Shown: positions 52,631 through 61,280 of the stretch, piece by piece
Numbering within the stretch: the first letter of the stretch is position 1
Layout of the letters: every line of letters begins with the position of its first letter
Source of the DNA: JBEEJL01 sp043744215
Lineage (GTDB): Bacteria > Pseudomonadota > Gammaproteobacteria > Burkholderiales > JBEEJL01
NCBI GenBank assembly: GCA_043744215.1
Contig: JAYTVC010000045.1
Location: 3,052 to 67,051, forward strand
Direction: 5' to 3'
Length of the DNA stretch: 64,000 nucleotides
The notes under the pieces: generated by a model
Databases searched by the model: none
What the model saw: only the letters and a program-made list of their open reading frames with translations
What the model was told of the DNA's origin: nothing
Translations under genes and position numbers: made by a program

Positions 52631-53356
52631 ACTAAGCTGAATCTCGCGTTCGGCCGCCGAAGGCTCGAAGCCACGTGTTTCGTAATGATCGAAAATCGCG
52701 TTCACGACTTCTTTAGGATCATTGATAATTTTAATCAGATCCATATCTCCGGGGCTGATCATGCCTTCGGTGACGAGCGTATGTTTCATCCAGTCAATCA
52801 AGCCGCGCCAGAAAGGTTCATGCACGAGGATGATGGGAATCTTGCGCGTCTTTCCCGTTTGCACCAGGGTTAACGCTTCCATCAATTCGTCTAGCGTGCC
52901 GAAGCCGCCGGGCATCACCACATAAGCGGCGGCGAATTTGACGAACATGACTTTGCGTGCAAAAAAATGATCGAACGACAGCGATACGTCTTGATAAGGA
53001 TTGCCGCTTTGCTCGAACGGCAGGTTGATGTTGAGGCCGACCGAAGTAGACTTGCCGAAGTACGCGCCCTTGTTGGCCGCTTCCATAATGCCCGGTCCGC
53101 CGCCGGAAATGACGGTGAAGCCTGCGTCGGATAACTGCCGCGCGATTTGTTCGGTCAAAATATAATAGGCATGGTCGTGGGGCGTGCGCGCACTGCCGAA
53201 AATACTCACGGCAGGCTGCACATTGGATAAGCGCTCCGTGGCCGCGACAAACTCTGCCATAATCTCAAATAAGCGCCAGGATTCGCGCGCCGATTGCAGG
53301 CCGCGGCCTTGAAGGTCGGGATCGATTACTCTGGGAATTTTTTCTGTTCCGCTCAT
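52625..53356 (-). CDS. LOG/TIGR00730 family Rossmann-fold protein
   Basis: A 243-residue protein of the lysine-decarboxylase-like LOG family; many members are nucleoside-5'-monophosphate phosphoribohydrolases that release cytokinin-type bases. VISGGGPGIMEAANKGA near 90 and MPGGFGTLDELMEALTLVQTGK near 165 are the PGGxGTxxE signature. The longer N-terminus fits the proteobacterial TIGR00730 group. ATG at 53356 has AAAGG upstream. It is divergent from polA across 36 bp. Confidence 0.88.
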   Translation of the reverse strand: MSGTEKIPRVIDPDLQGRGLQSARESWRLFEIMAEFVAATERLSNVQPAVSIFGSARTPHDHAYYILTEQIARQLSDAGFTVISGGGPGIMEAANKGAYFGKSTSVGLNINLPFEQSGNPYQDVSLSFDHFFARKVMFVKFAAAYVVMPGGFGTLDELMEALTLVQTGKTRKIPIILVHEPFWRGLIDWMKHTLVTEGMISPGDMDLIKIINDPKEVVNAIFDHYETRGFEPSAAEREIQLSL

Positions 53357-53392
53357 GGCATTCACCTTTATTCATTACCGCCGGAAAAATTT

Positions 53393-56194
53393 GTGAAAAC
53401 TTTATTGCTCGTCGATGCGTCGTCTTACCTGTTCCGCGCTTACCATGCGCCCAATCTGGGCGATCTGAAAAACTCCAAAGGCGAAGCGACGGGCGCAATC
53501 TACGGCGTACTCAACATGCTGCGCAAATTGCGCCACGACTTCCCCGCCGAGTATATCGCATGCGTATTCGACGCAAAAGGAAAAACCTTCCGTGACGATT
53601 TGTATCCCGCATATAAAGCTAACCGCTCGCCCATGCCCGACGACCTGCGCGACCAGATCGCGCCCTTGCACGAGGCCATCATCGCCATGGGCTGGCCACT
53701 GCTGGCGGTGGAAGGCGTCGAAGCCGATGACGTAATCGGCACGCTGGCCAAACACGCCGAAGCGCGGGGCGTGAAGACCGTCATCTCAACCGGCGACAAG
53801 GACATTACGCAATTGGTGAACGAACAGGTGATGCTGGTGAACACTATGTCGAACGAAAAACTCGACGAGGCGGGTGTGCAAACCAAATTCGGCGTGCCGG
53901 CCAATCGCATCATCGATTATTTGACGCTAATGGGCGACAACGTGGACAACGTGCCTGGCGTCGATAAAGTCGGGCCAAAAACGGCGGTGAAATGGCTGAA
54001 TGAATACGGCTCGCTGGAAAATATTGTCGCCAATGCCACCAACATCAAAGGCGTGGTCGGCGAAAATTTGCGCAACGCCCTCGACTGGCTGCCCATGGGC
54101 CGCCAGTTGCTCACCATCAAATGCGACGTGGCTTTGCCGATGGATTTTGATTCTCTCGTCGCCGCAGCCCCAGACCGCGAAAAACTCGAAGCTTTGTTCG
54201 AGCGTTTTGAGTTCAAAACCTGGTTGAAAGAAGTGAGAGCCGGAGCCGACCCCAATGGTAAACCGCCGGCGGCGCCGACACGCTTTACTTCGCCGGTTGC
54301 TGAAAAAACAAATGCAGAAAAAAAAGATACGCGCGATTTTTCCACGGCCGAATTGCCTGCCGCCATCATTAACGAAGCGCCAAAATACGAACGCAATTAC
54401 GAAACCATTTTTACGCAATCGCAATTCGATGCTTGGCTGGCGAAACTCAACCAGGCCGAACTCGCCTGCATCGACACGGAAACCACCGGCCTCGATCCGC
54501 TGCAGGCGAAAATCGTTGGCATGTCGTTTTGCGTTGAGCCCGGCATGGCGGCGTATCTGCCCCTCGCCCATCGTTACCCCGGCGCGCCGGAACAACTCGC
54601 TCTGGAAAAAGTTTTGTCGGCGATTAAACCGTATTTGGAAAATATCAATAAAAACAAAGTCGGCCAAAACCTCAAATACGACATGCATATTTTCGCCAAT
54701 CACGGCATTTATCTGAAAGGTGTGGCGCATGACACGCTGCTGCAAAGTTATGTGCTGGAATCCCATCAGCGGCACGACATGGACAACCTCGCGTTGCGCC
54801 ACCTGAACGCGAAAACCATTTTGTTTGAAGATGTGGCGGGCAAAGGCGCGGGGCAAATCGGTTTCGATCAGGTGGGCATTGAGCAAGCGGCGCAATATGC
54901 GGCGGAAGATGCGGATATCACGCTGCAATTGCATCAGCATCTTTATCCGCAAATTGCCCCGGACAAAAAACTCGATTTCATTTACCGCGAAATCGAAATG
55001 CCGTCGATGCAAGTGCTGTGGCGCATGGAACGCAATGGCGTGTTGCTCGACGTGAAGTTGCTGGAAATCCAAAGCCGCGAGTTGGGCGAGAAGATGCTTG
55101 AGTTGGAACAAAAAGCCCACGCGGAAGCGGAACAGCCATTCAACCTGAACTCTCCCAAACAAATTCAGGAAATTTTGTTCGAGAAAAAGAAAATTCCCGT
55201 TATCAAAAAAACGCCGGGCGGCCAACCTTCGACCGATGAGGATGTGCTGCAACAACTGGCGCTGGACCATCCGCTGCCGAAACTGTTGCTGGAATATCGC
55301 AGCATCGCCAAACTCAAATCCACCTACACTGACAAATTGCCTCGAATGGTCAACCCGCAGACTGGTCGCGTGCACACCAACTACGGCCAGGCCATCGCGG
55401 TGACAGGACGGCTGGCGAGCAATGATCCAAACCTGCAAAATATTCCCGTGCGCACGGCGGAAGGTCGCCGCATCCGCGAAGCCTTTATCGCGCCGCCCGG
55501 CTCGCATATTATTTCCGCCGACTATTCGCAGATCGAATTGCGCATCATGGCGCATTTGTCCGGCGACGAAGGTTTGTTGAAAGCCTTCGCCGCGGGCGAA
55601 GATATTCATAAGGCTACGGCGGCGGAAATTTTCAGCGTCGATTTGAAAGATGTCAGCAGCGAACAGCGGCGTTACGCGAAAGTGATCAACTTCGGTTTAA
55701 TTTACGGCATGAGCGCCTTCGGTCTCGCGGCCAACCTCGGCATCGAGCGCAGCGCGGCCAAGAGCTACATCGACCGCTATTTTGCCCGCTACCCCGGCGT
55801 GGCCGCTTATATGGAACGCACGCGCGGCGAAGCCCATGCGAATGGCTATGTGGAAACGGTTTTTGGCCGACGATTATTCCTACCCGAAATCCGCAGCAGT
55901 AACCACGCGCGCAAACAAGGTGCCGAACGCGCCGCCATCAATGCGCCCATGCAGGGCACCGCGGCGGACCTGATTAAACTCGCCATGATTGCCGTGGATA
56001 AATGGCTCACGGCAGAAAAGCGCCAATCCAAACTCATCATGCAAGTCCACGACGAACTGGTGCTTGAGGTGCCCGATGCCGAGCTGGATGTGGTGAAGCG
56101 CGAACTGCCGCCGCTCATGTGCAATGTGGCAAAGTTAGCCGTGCCCTTGTTAGTCGAAGCCGGTGCGGGCCCGAACTGGGAGCAAGCCCACTGA
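53393..56194 (+). CDS. polA: DNA polymerase I
   Basis: A 933-residue polymerase (E. coli 928). The 5'-3' exonuclease domain covers 1 to about 290 (LLVDASSYLFRAYHA, GDNVDNVPGVDKVGPKTA). A proofreading domain lies at about 355-540, with intact DTETTGLDPL. The polymerase domain follows, with SADYSQIELRIMAHLSGD, RRYAKVINFGLIYGMSAFGL and QVHDELVLEV. GTG at 53393 is chosen because GGA precedes it and MKTLLLVDASSY matches the family; the frame runs back to 53294 but would overlap the divergent LOG gene. Confidence 0.96.
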   Translation: MKTLLLVDASSYLFRAYHAPNLGDLKNSKGEATGAIYGVLNMLRKLRHDFPAEYIACVFDAKGKTFRDDLYPAYKANRSPMPDDLRDQIAPLHEAIIAMGWPLLAVEGVEADDVIGTLAKHAEARGVKTVISTGDKDITQLVNEQVMLVNTMSNEKLDEAGVQTKFGVPANRIIDYLTLMGDNVDNVPGVDKVGPKTAVKWLNEYGSLENIVANATNIKGVVGENLRNALDWLPMGRQLLTIKCDVALPMDFDSLVAAAPDREKLEALFERFEFKTWLKEVRAGADPNGKPPAAPTRFTSPVAEKTNAEKKDTRDFSTAELPAAIINEAPKYERNYETIFTQSQFDAWLAKLNQAELACIDTETTGLDPLQAKIVGMSFCVEPGMAAYLPLAHRYPGAPEQLALEKVLSAIKPYLENINKNKVGQNLKYDMHIFANHGIYLKGVAHDTLLQSYVLESHQRHDMDNLALRHLNAKTILFEDVAGKGAGQIGFDQVGIEQAAQYAAEDADITLQLHQHLYPQIAPDKKLDFIYREIEMPSMQVLWRMERNGVLLDVKLLEIQSRELGEKMLELEQKAHAEAEQPFNLNSPKQIQEILFEKKKIPVIKKTPGGQPSTDEDVLQQLALDHPLPKLLLEYRSIAKLKSTYTDKLPRMVNPQTGRVHTNYGQAIAVTGRLASNDPNLQNIPVRTAEGRRIREAFIAPPGSHIISADYSQIELRIMAHLSGDEGLLKAFAAGEDIHKATAAEIFSVDLKDVSSEQRRYAKVINFGLIYGMSAFGLAANLGIERSAAKSYIDRYFARYPGVAAYMERTRGEAHANGYVETVFGRRLFLPEIRSSNHARKQGAERAAINAPMQGTAADLIKLAMIAVDKWLTAEKRQSKLIMQVHDELVLEVPDAELDVVKRELPPLMCNVAKLAVPLLVEAGAGPNWEQAH

Positions 56195-56285
56195 GCCTCA
56201 ATGCCCTGCAAAAATTGACAACATTTTCAGCCCTGCGCATAATCAGCCTCAGCCTCCAACCAAATAAAATTTTTGAGGAAAAATC

Positions 56286-57485
56286 ATGAAATTACTTCAC
56301 ACAGGTCTGAGTATTTTAGTGGCTGCAACCCTGGTGGCTTGCGGTAAAAGCGAAGCCCCCGCACCCAAGGCCGAGGCTGCCAAAGCCGCTGCGCCGGCCG
56401 CCGCGCAATCCGACATAGTCAAAATCGGCCTCGCCTCACCGCTCACCGGGCCGCAATCCCACATCGGCATCGACATCAAGAACGGCACACAACTAGCGAT
56501 CGACGACGCCAATGCGGCAGGTATTGTAATCGGCGGCAAAAAAGTGAAGTTTGAATTGCTAGCAGAAGACGACCAGGCCGAACCGAAAACCGCCACGGTC
56601 GTGGCGCAAAAACTGGCCGATGCGAAAGTGTCGGCCGTGGTCGGGCATTTCAACTCGGGCGCGTCGATTCCCGCATCGCGCATTTATTCTGATGCGGGCA
56701 TTCCGCAAATTTCGCCGTCGTCCACCAATCCGGCCTACACCAACCAGGGATTCAAAACCACGTTCCGTGTCGTCGCCAACGATTCGCGCCAAGGACCAGC
56801 CATTGCCACCTTTACCGTCAAATCTTTGGGCGCGAAAAATATCGCCATCATCGATGACCGCACATCTTACGGAATGGGTCTGGCCGACGAGTATGAAAAA
56901 ACCGTCAAGGCGCTCGGTGCCAATGTGGTGTCGCGGGAATACACCACGGACAAAGCGGTAGATTTCAGCGCCATACTCAACAACATTAAAGGTAAAAAGC
57001 CCGACGCGATTTTCTTCGGCGGTGTTGATCCGCAAGCGGGCCCAATGCAAAAGCAAATTAAATCGCTTGGCATCAGCGCAAAATTTCTCGGCGGTGACGG
57101 CTGGCAGACGCCCAATTTCATCAAGCTCGCCGGCGCCGACGCGGAAGGCGCGATGGCGTCAGTACCCGGCTTGCCGAAAGAACAAATGGCCGGCGGCAAA
57201 GCCTTCCTGGAAAAATTCAAAGCCAAGTACGGCGTGGAAGTGGAATTATTCGCGCCCTTCGGTTATGACGCGGTGAATATTTTTATCGAAGCCATGAAAC
57301 GCGCCGGCTCGTCCGACCCGGCAAAATTTTTGCCCGAGATGGCGAAAACGAATATGAATGGCGTCATCGGCCCGGTTGCGTTTGATGAAAAGGGCGATAT
57401 CAAAGACGGACCAATTACCGTGTTTCAAGTGAAATCGGGAAAATGGGAACCCCTTGAAACCGTGGGCGGCCCGGCGAAAAAATAG
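56286..57485 (+). CDS. Liv importer 2, substrate-binding lipoprotein
   Basis: A 399-residue type I binding protein. The signal ends in LVAC at about 16-19 followed by GKS, a lipobox, so the mature protein should be lipid-anchored. An Ala/Pro/Lys-rich tether of about 20 residues precedes the domain. IVKIGLASPLTGPQSHIGID, FFGGVDPQAGPMQKQ and FGYDAVNIFIEAMKRAG match the LivK/Peripla_BP_6 family. GAGGAAAAATC precedes the ATG. It is first in the operon livK-livH-livM-livG-livF. Most Gram-negative relatives are soluble, unlike this one. Confidence 0.9.
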   Translation: MKLLHTGLSILVAATLVACGKSEAPAPKAEAAKAAAPAAAQSDIVKIGLASPLTGPQSHIGIDIKNGTQLAIDDANAAGIVIGGKKVKFELLAEDDQAEPKTATVVAQKLADAKVSAVVGHFNSGASIPASRIYSDAGIPQISPSSTNPAYTNQGFKTTFRVVANDSRQGPAIATFTVKSLGAKNIAIIDDRTSYGMGLADEYEKTVKALGANVVSREYTTDKAVDFSAILNNIKGKKPDAIFFGGVDPQAGPMQKQIKSLGISAKFLGGDGWQTPNFIKLAGADAEGAMASVPGLPKEQMAGGKAFLEKFKAKYGVEVELFAPFGYDAVNIFIEAMKRAGSSDPAKFLPEMAKTNMNGVIGPVAFDEKGDIKDGPITVFQVKSGKWEPLETVGGPAKK

Positions 57486-57504
57486 TGAACGTAAACGAAT
57501 GAAG

Positions 57505-57534
57505 CACGGCACCCTATCGGTGCCGTGTTTTTTT
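57505..57534 (+). terminator. Intrinsic terminator between binding-protein gene and livH of operon 2
   Basis: CACGGCACC at 57505-57513 and GGTGCCGTG at 57519-57527 form a perfect 9-bp stem with a 5-nt loop, followed by seven T. It lies 20 bp after the binding-protein stop and should allow only partial readthrough into livHMGF. Confidence 0.9.
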
Positions 57535-57565
57535 ATATCGCAACCTCAGACAAGTCAATTACAGC

Positions 57566-58558
57566 TTGGACGTATTACTACAACAAATCGTCAGCGGCCT
57601 CGTGCTCGGCAGCGTCTATGCGCTGGTGGCGCTGGGTTACACCATGGTGTACGGCATCATGGGCCTGATCAATTTCGCCCACGGCGAAGTGGTCATGGTC
57701 GGCGCCCTGGTTGCCATCACGGCCATCAAGATTTTTTTCGGCATCGCGCCACAAGTGCCGGGTGGTGTGCTGGTGTTGGCAGGCCTCGCCGTTGCCATTC
57801 CCGTTTGCATGGCGGTGGGCTACACGGTTGAACGCGTGGCGTACCGGCCATTACGTCACGCACCCAAACTCGCGCCGCTGATTACCGCCATCGGCGTATC
57901 TATCGTGCTGCAAAATCTGGCGATGATCATCTGGGGCCGCAGTTATATTTCTTTCCCTGCTGTGCTGCCTGAAGCGCGGCGGAATTTTTTCGGCGCAACG
58001 ATTACCGATGTGCAAATTCTGATTGTTGTCCTCGCGCTGATCATCATGGCGGCGTTGCTGCTATTGGTGAACCGTACGAAGATGGGCCGCGCCATGCGTG
58101 CTACGGCGGAAAATCCGGCGGTCGCGGGCTTGATGGGCGTCAACATTAACGCCGTGATTTCGTTTACGTTTATTATCGGCTCGGCCCTCGCCGCTGTCGC
58201 CGGTTTGATGGTGGCAGCCAACTACGGCATCGCCCACTATTACATGGGATTTTTGTTGGGCTTGAAAGCCTTCACTGCCGCAGTGCTCGGCGGCATCGGC
58301 AATCTGCGTGGCGCGGTGCTGGGTGGATTATTGCTCGGCCTGATCGAGAGTCTCGGCGGCGGTTACATTGGCGATGCGACCAATGTGTGTTTGCTGCGCG
58401 ACCTGTCAACCAGCGTTGCAGCGTTATGCGAAGGTAAAACCAACTTGAATGTACTCGGCAGCCATTATCAGGACGTGTTCGCATTTTTTGTGTTGATATT
58501 CGTCTTGATATTCAGGCCGTCAGGTTTGATGGGCGAAAAAACATCGGAGCGTGCCTGA
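57566..58558 (+). CDS. livH: Liv importer 2, permease LivH
   Basis: A 330-residue inner-membrane permease. QIVSGLVLGSVYALVALGYTMVYGIMGLINFAHGE is the classic LivH start; RATAENPAVAGLMGVNINAVIS and GLKAFTAAVLGGIGNLRGAVLGG follow. It seems to begin with TTG at 57566; no ATG fits, and no clear ribosome site is seen. A short Cys-containing insert (CLLRDLSTSVAALCEGKTN) lies near 275-295. Its last base overlaps the livM start. Confidence 0.93.
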   Translation: MDVLLQQIVSGLVLGSVYALVALGYTMVYGIMGLINFAHGEVVMVGALVAITAIKIFFGIAPQVPGGVLVLAGLAVAIPVCMAVGYTVERVAYRPLRHAPKLAPLITAIGVSIVLQNLAMIIWGRSYISFPAVLPEARRNFFGATITDVQILIVVLALIIMAALLLLVNRTKMGRAMRATAENPAVAGLMGVNINAVISFTFIIGSALAAVAGLMVAANYGIAHYYMGFLLGLKAFTAAVLGGIGNLRGAVLGGLLLGLIESLGGGYIGDATNVCLLRDLSTSVAALCEGKTNLNVLGSHYQDVFAFFVLIFVLIFRPSGLMGEKTSERA

Positions 58559-59634
58559 TGGACTGGCCGCAACTCAAGCAAGACAAGCGTGTGGTGTGGG
58601 CTGCTTATATTCTGCTCGGCTTACTGCTCGCTGCCGCGCCATTTATCGCCGATGCTGCTGGCGGGCGCTCGTGGGTGCGCATTATCGACTTTGCCTTGCT
58701 TTATATTATGTTGGCACTGGGCCTGAACATCGTCGTTGGTTTTGCCGGTTTGCTCGATCTGGGCTACATCGCGTTCTATGCCGTCGGCGCATATGTGTTC
58801 GCGCTGCTTGCCAGCCCGCACTTCAATATTCATTTGCCTTTTTGGGCGTTACTGCCGCTGGGTGCGGCGATTGCCGGATTGTTCGGCGTGATTCTGGGCG
58901 CGCCCACCTTGCGCTTGAAGGGTGATTATCTCGCTATTGTCACGTTGGGCTTTGGCGAGATTATCCGCATTTTTCTCAATAACCTGAACGCGCCGGTCAA
59001 TATCACCAACGGCCCGCAAGGGGTCAACGGCATCGATCCGATTTCCGTCGGCGCCATGTCGCTGGCAAAAACCCAAATCATTGCCGGCATGAGCCTGCCG
59101 TCGCTGCACCAATACTATTATTTATTTCTCGGCTTGATGTTATTGATTATTTTTATCACGATTAGATTGCAGGATTCGCGCATCGGCCGCGCCTGGGTCG
59201 CCATTCGCGAAGACGAAGTGGCGGCGAAATCCATGGGCATCAATACACGCAATGTGAAATTGCTGGCGTTCGCCATGGGCGCATCCTTCGGCGGTGTAGC
59301 GGGCGGCTTGTTCGCGGGCTTTCAGGGGTTTGTTAGCCCCGAAAGTTTTGGCTTGATGGAATCGGTGATCGTGTTATGCATGGTGGTGCTGGGAGGCATG
59401 GGGCATATTCCCGGCGTGATTCTCGGCGGCATTTTGCTCGCCACGCTGCCGGATCTTTTGCGTTACATCATCGTGCCGGTTCAGCAATATTTATTTGGCA
59501 AAGTAGTGGTCGATCCCGACAGCGTGCGCATGTTGATATTCGGCCTCGCGTTGATTGTCACCATGCTGTTTCGACCGGCAGGCCTGTGGCCCTCGCCCAC
59601 GCGCAAACGCGAGCTGGTGGAAGAGACGTCATGA
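58558..59634 (+). CDS. livM: Liv importer 2, permease LivM
   Basis: A 358-residue inner-membrane permease with about nine hydrophobic segments. LALGLNIVVGFAGLLDLGYIAFYAVGAY, LRLKGDYLAIVTLGFGEIIRI and WVAIREDEVAAKSMGINTRNVKLLAFAMGA are typical of LivM. It pairs with LivH. Its stop overlaps the livG ATG by 4 bp. Unlike in operon 1 it is not fused to the ATPase. Confidence 0.94.
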   Translation: MDWPQLKQDKRVVWAAYILLGLLLAAAPFIADAAGGRSWVRIIDFALLYIMLALGLNIVVGFAGLLDLGYIAFYAVGAYVFALLASPHFNIHLPFWALLPLGAAIAGLFGVILGAPTLRLKGDYLAIVTLGFGEIIRIFLNNLNAPVNITNGPQGVNGIDPISVGAMSLAKTQIIAGMSLPSLHQYYYLFLGLMLLIIFITIRLQDSRIGRAWVAIREDEVAAKSMGINTRNVKLLAFAMGASFGGVAGGLFAGFQGFVSPESFGLMESVIVLCMVVLGGMGHIPGVILGGILLATLPDLLRYIIVPVQQYLFGKVVVDPDSVRMLIFGLALIVTMLFRPAGLWPSPTRKRELVEETS

Positions 59635-60410
59635 GCGTTCTGCTCGAAGCGCGCCATATTAAAAAATGTTTTGGCGGGCTCGAAGCCTTGGGCGACGTAT
59701 CGCTCACCATCAAGCGCGGCGAAATCTACGGCCTCATCGGCCCCAACGGCGCGGGCAAAACCACTTTTTTCAACGTGCTCACCGGTCTCTACAAACTAGA
59801 CGGCAAGGACGATCGCGGCGACGTACTGTTCAACGGGAAAATAATTTCCCAATCCGAACCCCATCAAGTTGCGCAACTCGGCATCGCGCGCACGTTTCAA
59901 AATATCCGCTTGTTCGCCAACATGACGGCGCTGGAAAACGTGATGGTCGGTCGCCATGTGCGCACCCACGCAGGCGTCATCGGCGCGGTGATGCGCGGTA
60001 AACGCACGCGCGACGAAGAAAATGCCATTCGCACGAAATCAACGCAACTACTTGATTATATTGAAATTTCTCATCGCTCTCACGACCTCGCCAAACATCT
60101 ATCTTATGGCGACCAGCGCCGTCTCGAAATCGCACGCGCGTTGGCAACCGAGCCGAAACTATTGGCGCTCGACGAACCGGCCGCGGGCATGAACGCGACG
60201 GAAACGGTAGCGTTGAAAAGTTTGTTGGAAAAAATTCGCGCCGATGGGATCACGATTTTGCTCATCGAACACGACGTGAAACTGGTTATGGGTTTATGCG
60301 ACCGCGTGGCCGTGCTCGATTACGGCAAAAAAATCGCCGAAGGGTTTCCTGTCGACGTGCAAAAAAATCCGGCGGTGATCGAAGCCTATCTCGGAGGCGC
60401 ACTTGCTTAG
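59631..60410 (+). CDS. livG: Liv importer 2, ATP-binding protein LivG
   Basis: A 259-residue ABC ATPase. Walker A GPNGAGKTTFFNVLTG lies near 38-53, FQNIRLFANMTALENVMVGRH near 92, the signature LSYGDQR near 163 and Walker B LLALDEPAAGMN near 183. IEAYLGGALA closes it. ATG at 59631 is used; the frame is open back to 59376 but that part is livM in another frame. A dispersed-motif copy encodes QLLDYIEISHRS. Confidence 0.94.
   Translation: MSVLLEARHIKKCFGGLEALGDVSLTIKRGEIYGLIGPNGAGKTTFFNVLTGLYKLDGKDDRGDVLFNGKIISQSEPHQVAQLGIARTFQNIRLFANMTALENVMVGRHVRTHAGVIGAVMRGKRTRDEENAIRTKSTQLLDYIEISHRSHDLAKHLSYGDQRRLEIARALATEPKLLALDEPAAGMNATETVALKSLLEKIRADGITILLIEHDVKLVMGLCDRVAVLDYGKKIAEGFPVDVQKNPAVIEAYLGGALA
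60044..60081 (+). repeat. Dispersed AT-rich motif, copy N (inside livG)
   Basis: The plus strand reads CAACTACTTGATT then ATATTGAAATTTCT, about 21 of 27 positions; the core CTTGATTATATTGAA is exact apart from one base. The encoded LLDYIEIS sits at a position where LivG proteins usually read LLxxVGL. Confidence 0.6.
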
Positions 60411-61107
60411 CGTTAAAGACCTGCGCGTTTCTTACGGCGGCATTAATGCCGTGAAAGGCATTTCATTCGACGTGAAGCAGGGCGAGCTCGTTTGCCTCAT
60501 CGGTGCCAACGGGGCCGGCAAAACCACGACCCTCAAAGCCCTGTGCGGCCAAGTGCCGATTCACAGCGGCAGCGCGCACTATGAAAATTTGAATCTGCGC
60601 CAGACGCAGCCCCATCAACTTATTCAACACGGCATCGCGCTGGTGCCCGAAGGCCGTGGCGTGTTCGCGCGCATGAGCATCGAAGAAAATTTATTCATGG
60701 GCGCTTACACGCGCAACGATACGGCTGAAATAAAATCCGACCTGGAAAAAGTTTACGCGCTGTTCACTCGTTTGCAGGAGCGCCGCACACAACTGGCCGG
60801 CACCCTCTCCGGCGGTGAACAGCAAATGCTCGCCATCGGCCGCGCGTTGATGAGCCGCCCGAAATTATTATTGCTCGACGAACCGAGCATGGGTCTCGCG
60901 CCGTTGATGGTGCAAAAAATTTTCGACGTGATCAAAAAAATTTCCAGCGAAGGCGTGACGATTTTGCTCATCGAACAGAACGCCAAACTCGCGCTGGAAG
61001 TTTCGTCGCGCGGTTACGTATTAGACAGCGGACGGATTACGCTGGCAGACCACGCAGCCACTTTGTTACACAATCCGCAGGTGCGTCACGCCTATTTAGG
61101 AGAATAA
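60403..61107 (+). CDS. livF: Liv importer 2, ATP-binding protein LivF
   Basis: A 234-residue ABC ATPase. Walker A GANGAGKTT lies near 34-42, VPEGRGVFARMSIEENL near 82, signature LSGGEQQ near 134 and Walker B LLLDEPSMGLAP near 155. It begins with TTG at 60403, 8 bp inside the end of livG, so translation is coupled. It is the last gene of the operon. Confidence 0.94.
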   Translation: MLSVKDLRVSYGGINAVKGISFDVKQGELVCLIGANGAGKTTTLKALCGQVPIHSGSAHYENLNLRQTQPHQLIQHGIALVPEGRGVFARMSIEENLFMGAYTRNDTAEIKSDLEKVYALFTRLQERRTQLAGTLSGGEQQMLAIGRALMSRPKLLLLDEPSMGLAPLMVQKIFDVIKKISSEGVTILLIEQNAKLALEVSSRGYVLDSGRITLADHAATLLHNPQVRHAYLGE

Positions 61108-61137
61108 ATTAATGAATATAATCAATTATTTATGTCG
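61097..61137 (-). repeat. Dispersed AT-rich motif, copy O (end of livF)
   Basis: The minus strand reads TAAATAATTGATT then ATATTCATTAATTT, followed by ATTCTCC; about 24 of 27 positions. It overlaps the last codons and stop of livF. Confidence 0.75.
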
Positions 61138-61280
61138 CTATCGCGCTAATGTGTTTTGAATCACTTCAAACTGGTTAGAATCGCTATATCATCGAGCAAC
61201 GCAGTTGTTACATTGAATATTTACTGCCCCGAATTTGAATACAACACTGCAAGCCAAATTAAATTATAAGGACTACAAAC

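Noticed and set aside
53927..55609. 560-codon open frame on the minus strand
   Set aside because: It lies wholly antisense to polA, whose motifs are intact. Its composition (Arg, His, Phe-rich) is typical of a mirrored coding frame.
59376..59630. N-terminal extension of livG by 85 codons
   Set aside because: It overlaps livM in another frame; the ATG at 59631 matches family starts and gives a normal 4-bp overlap.
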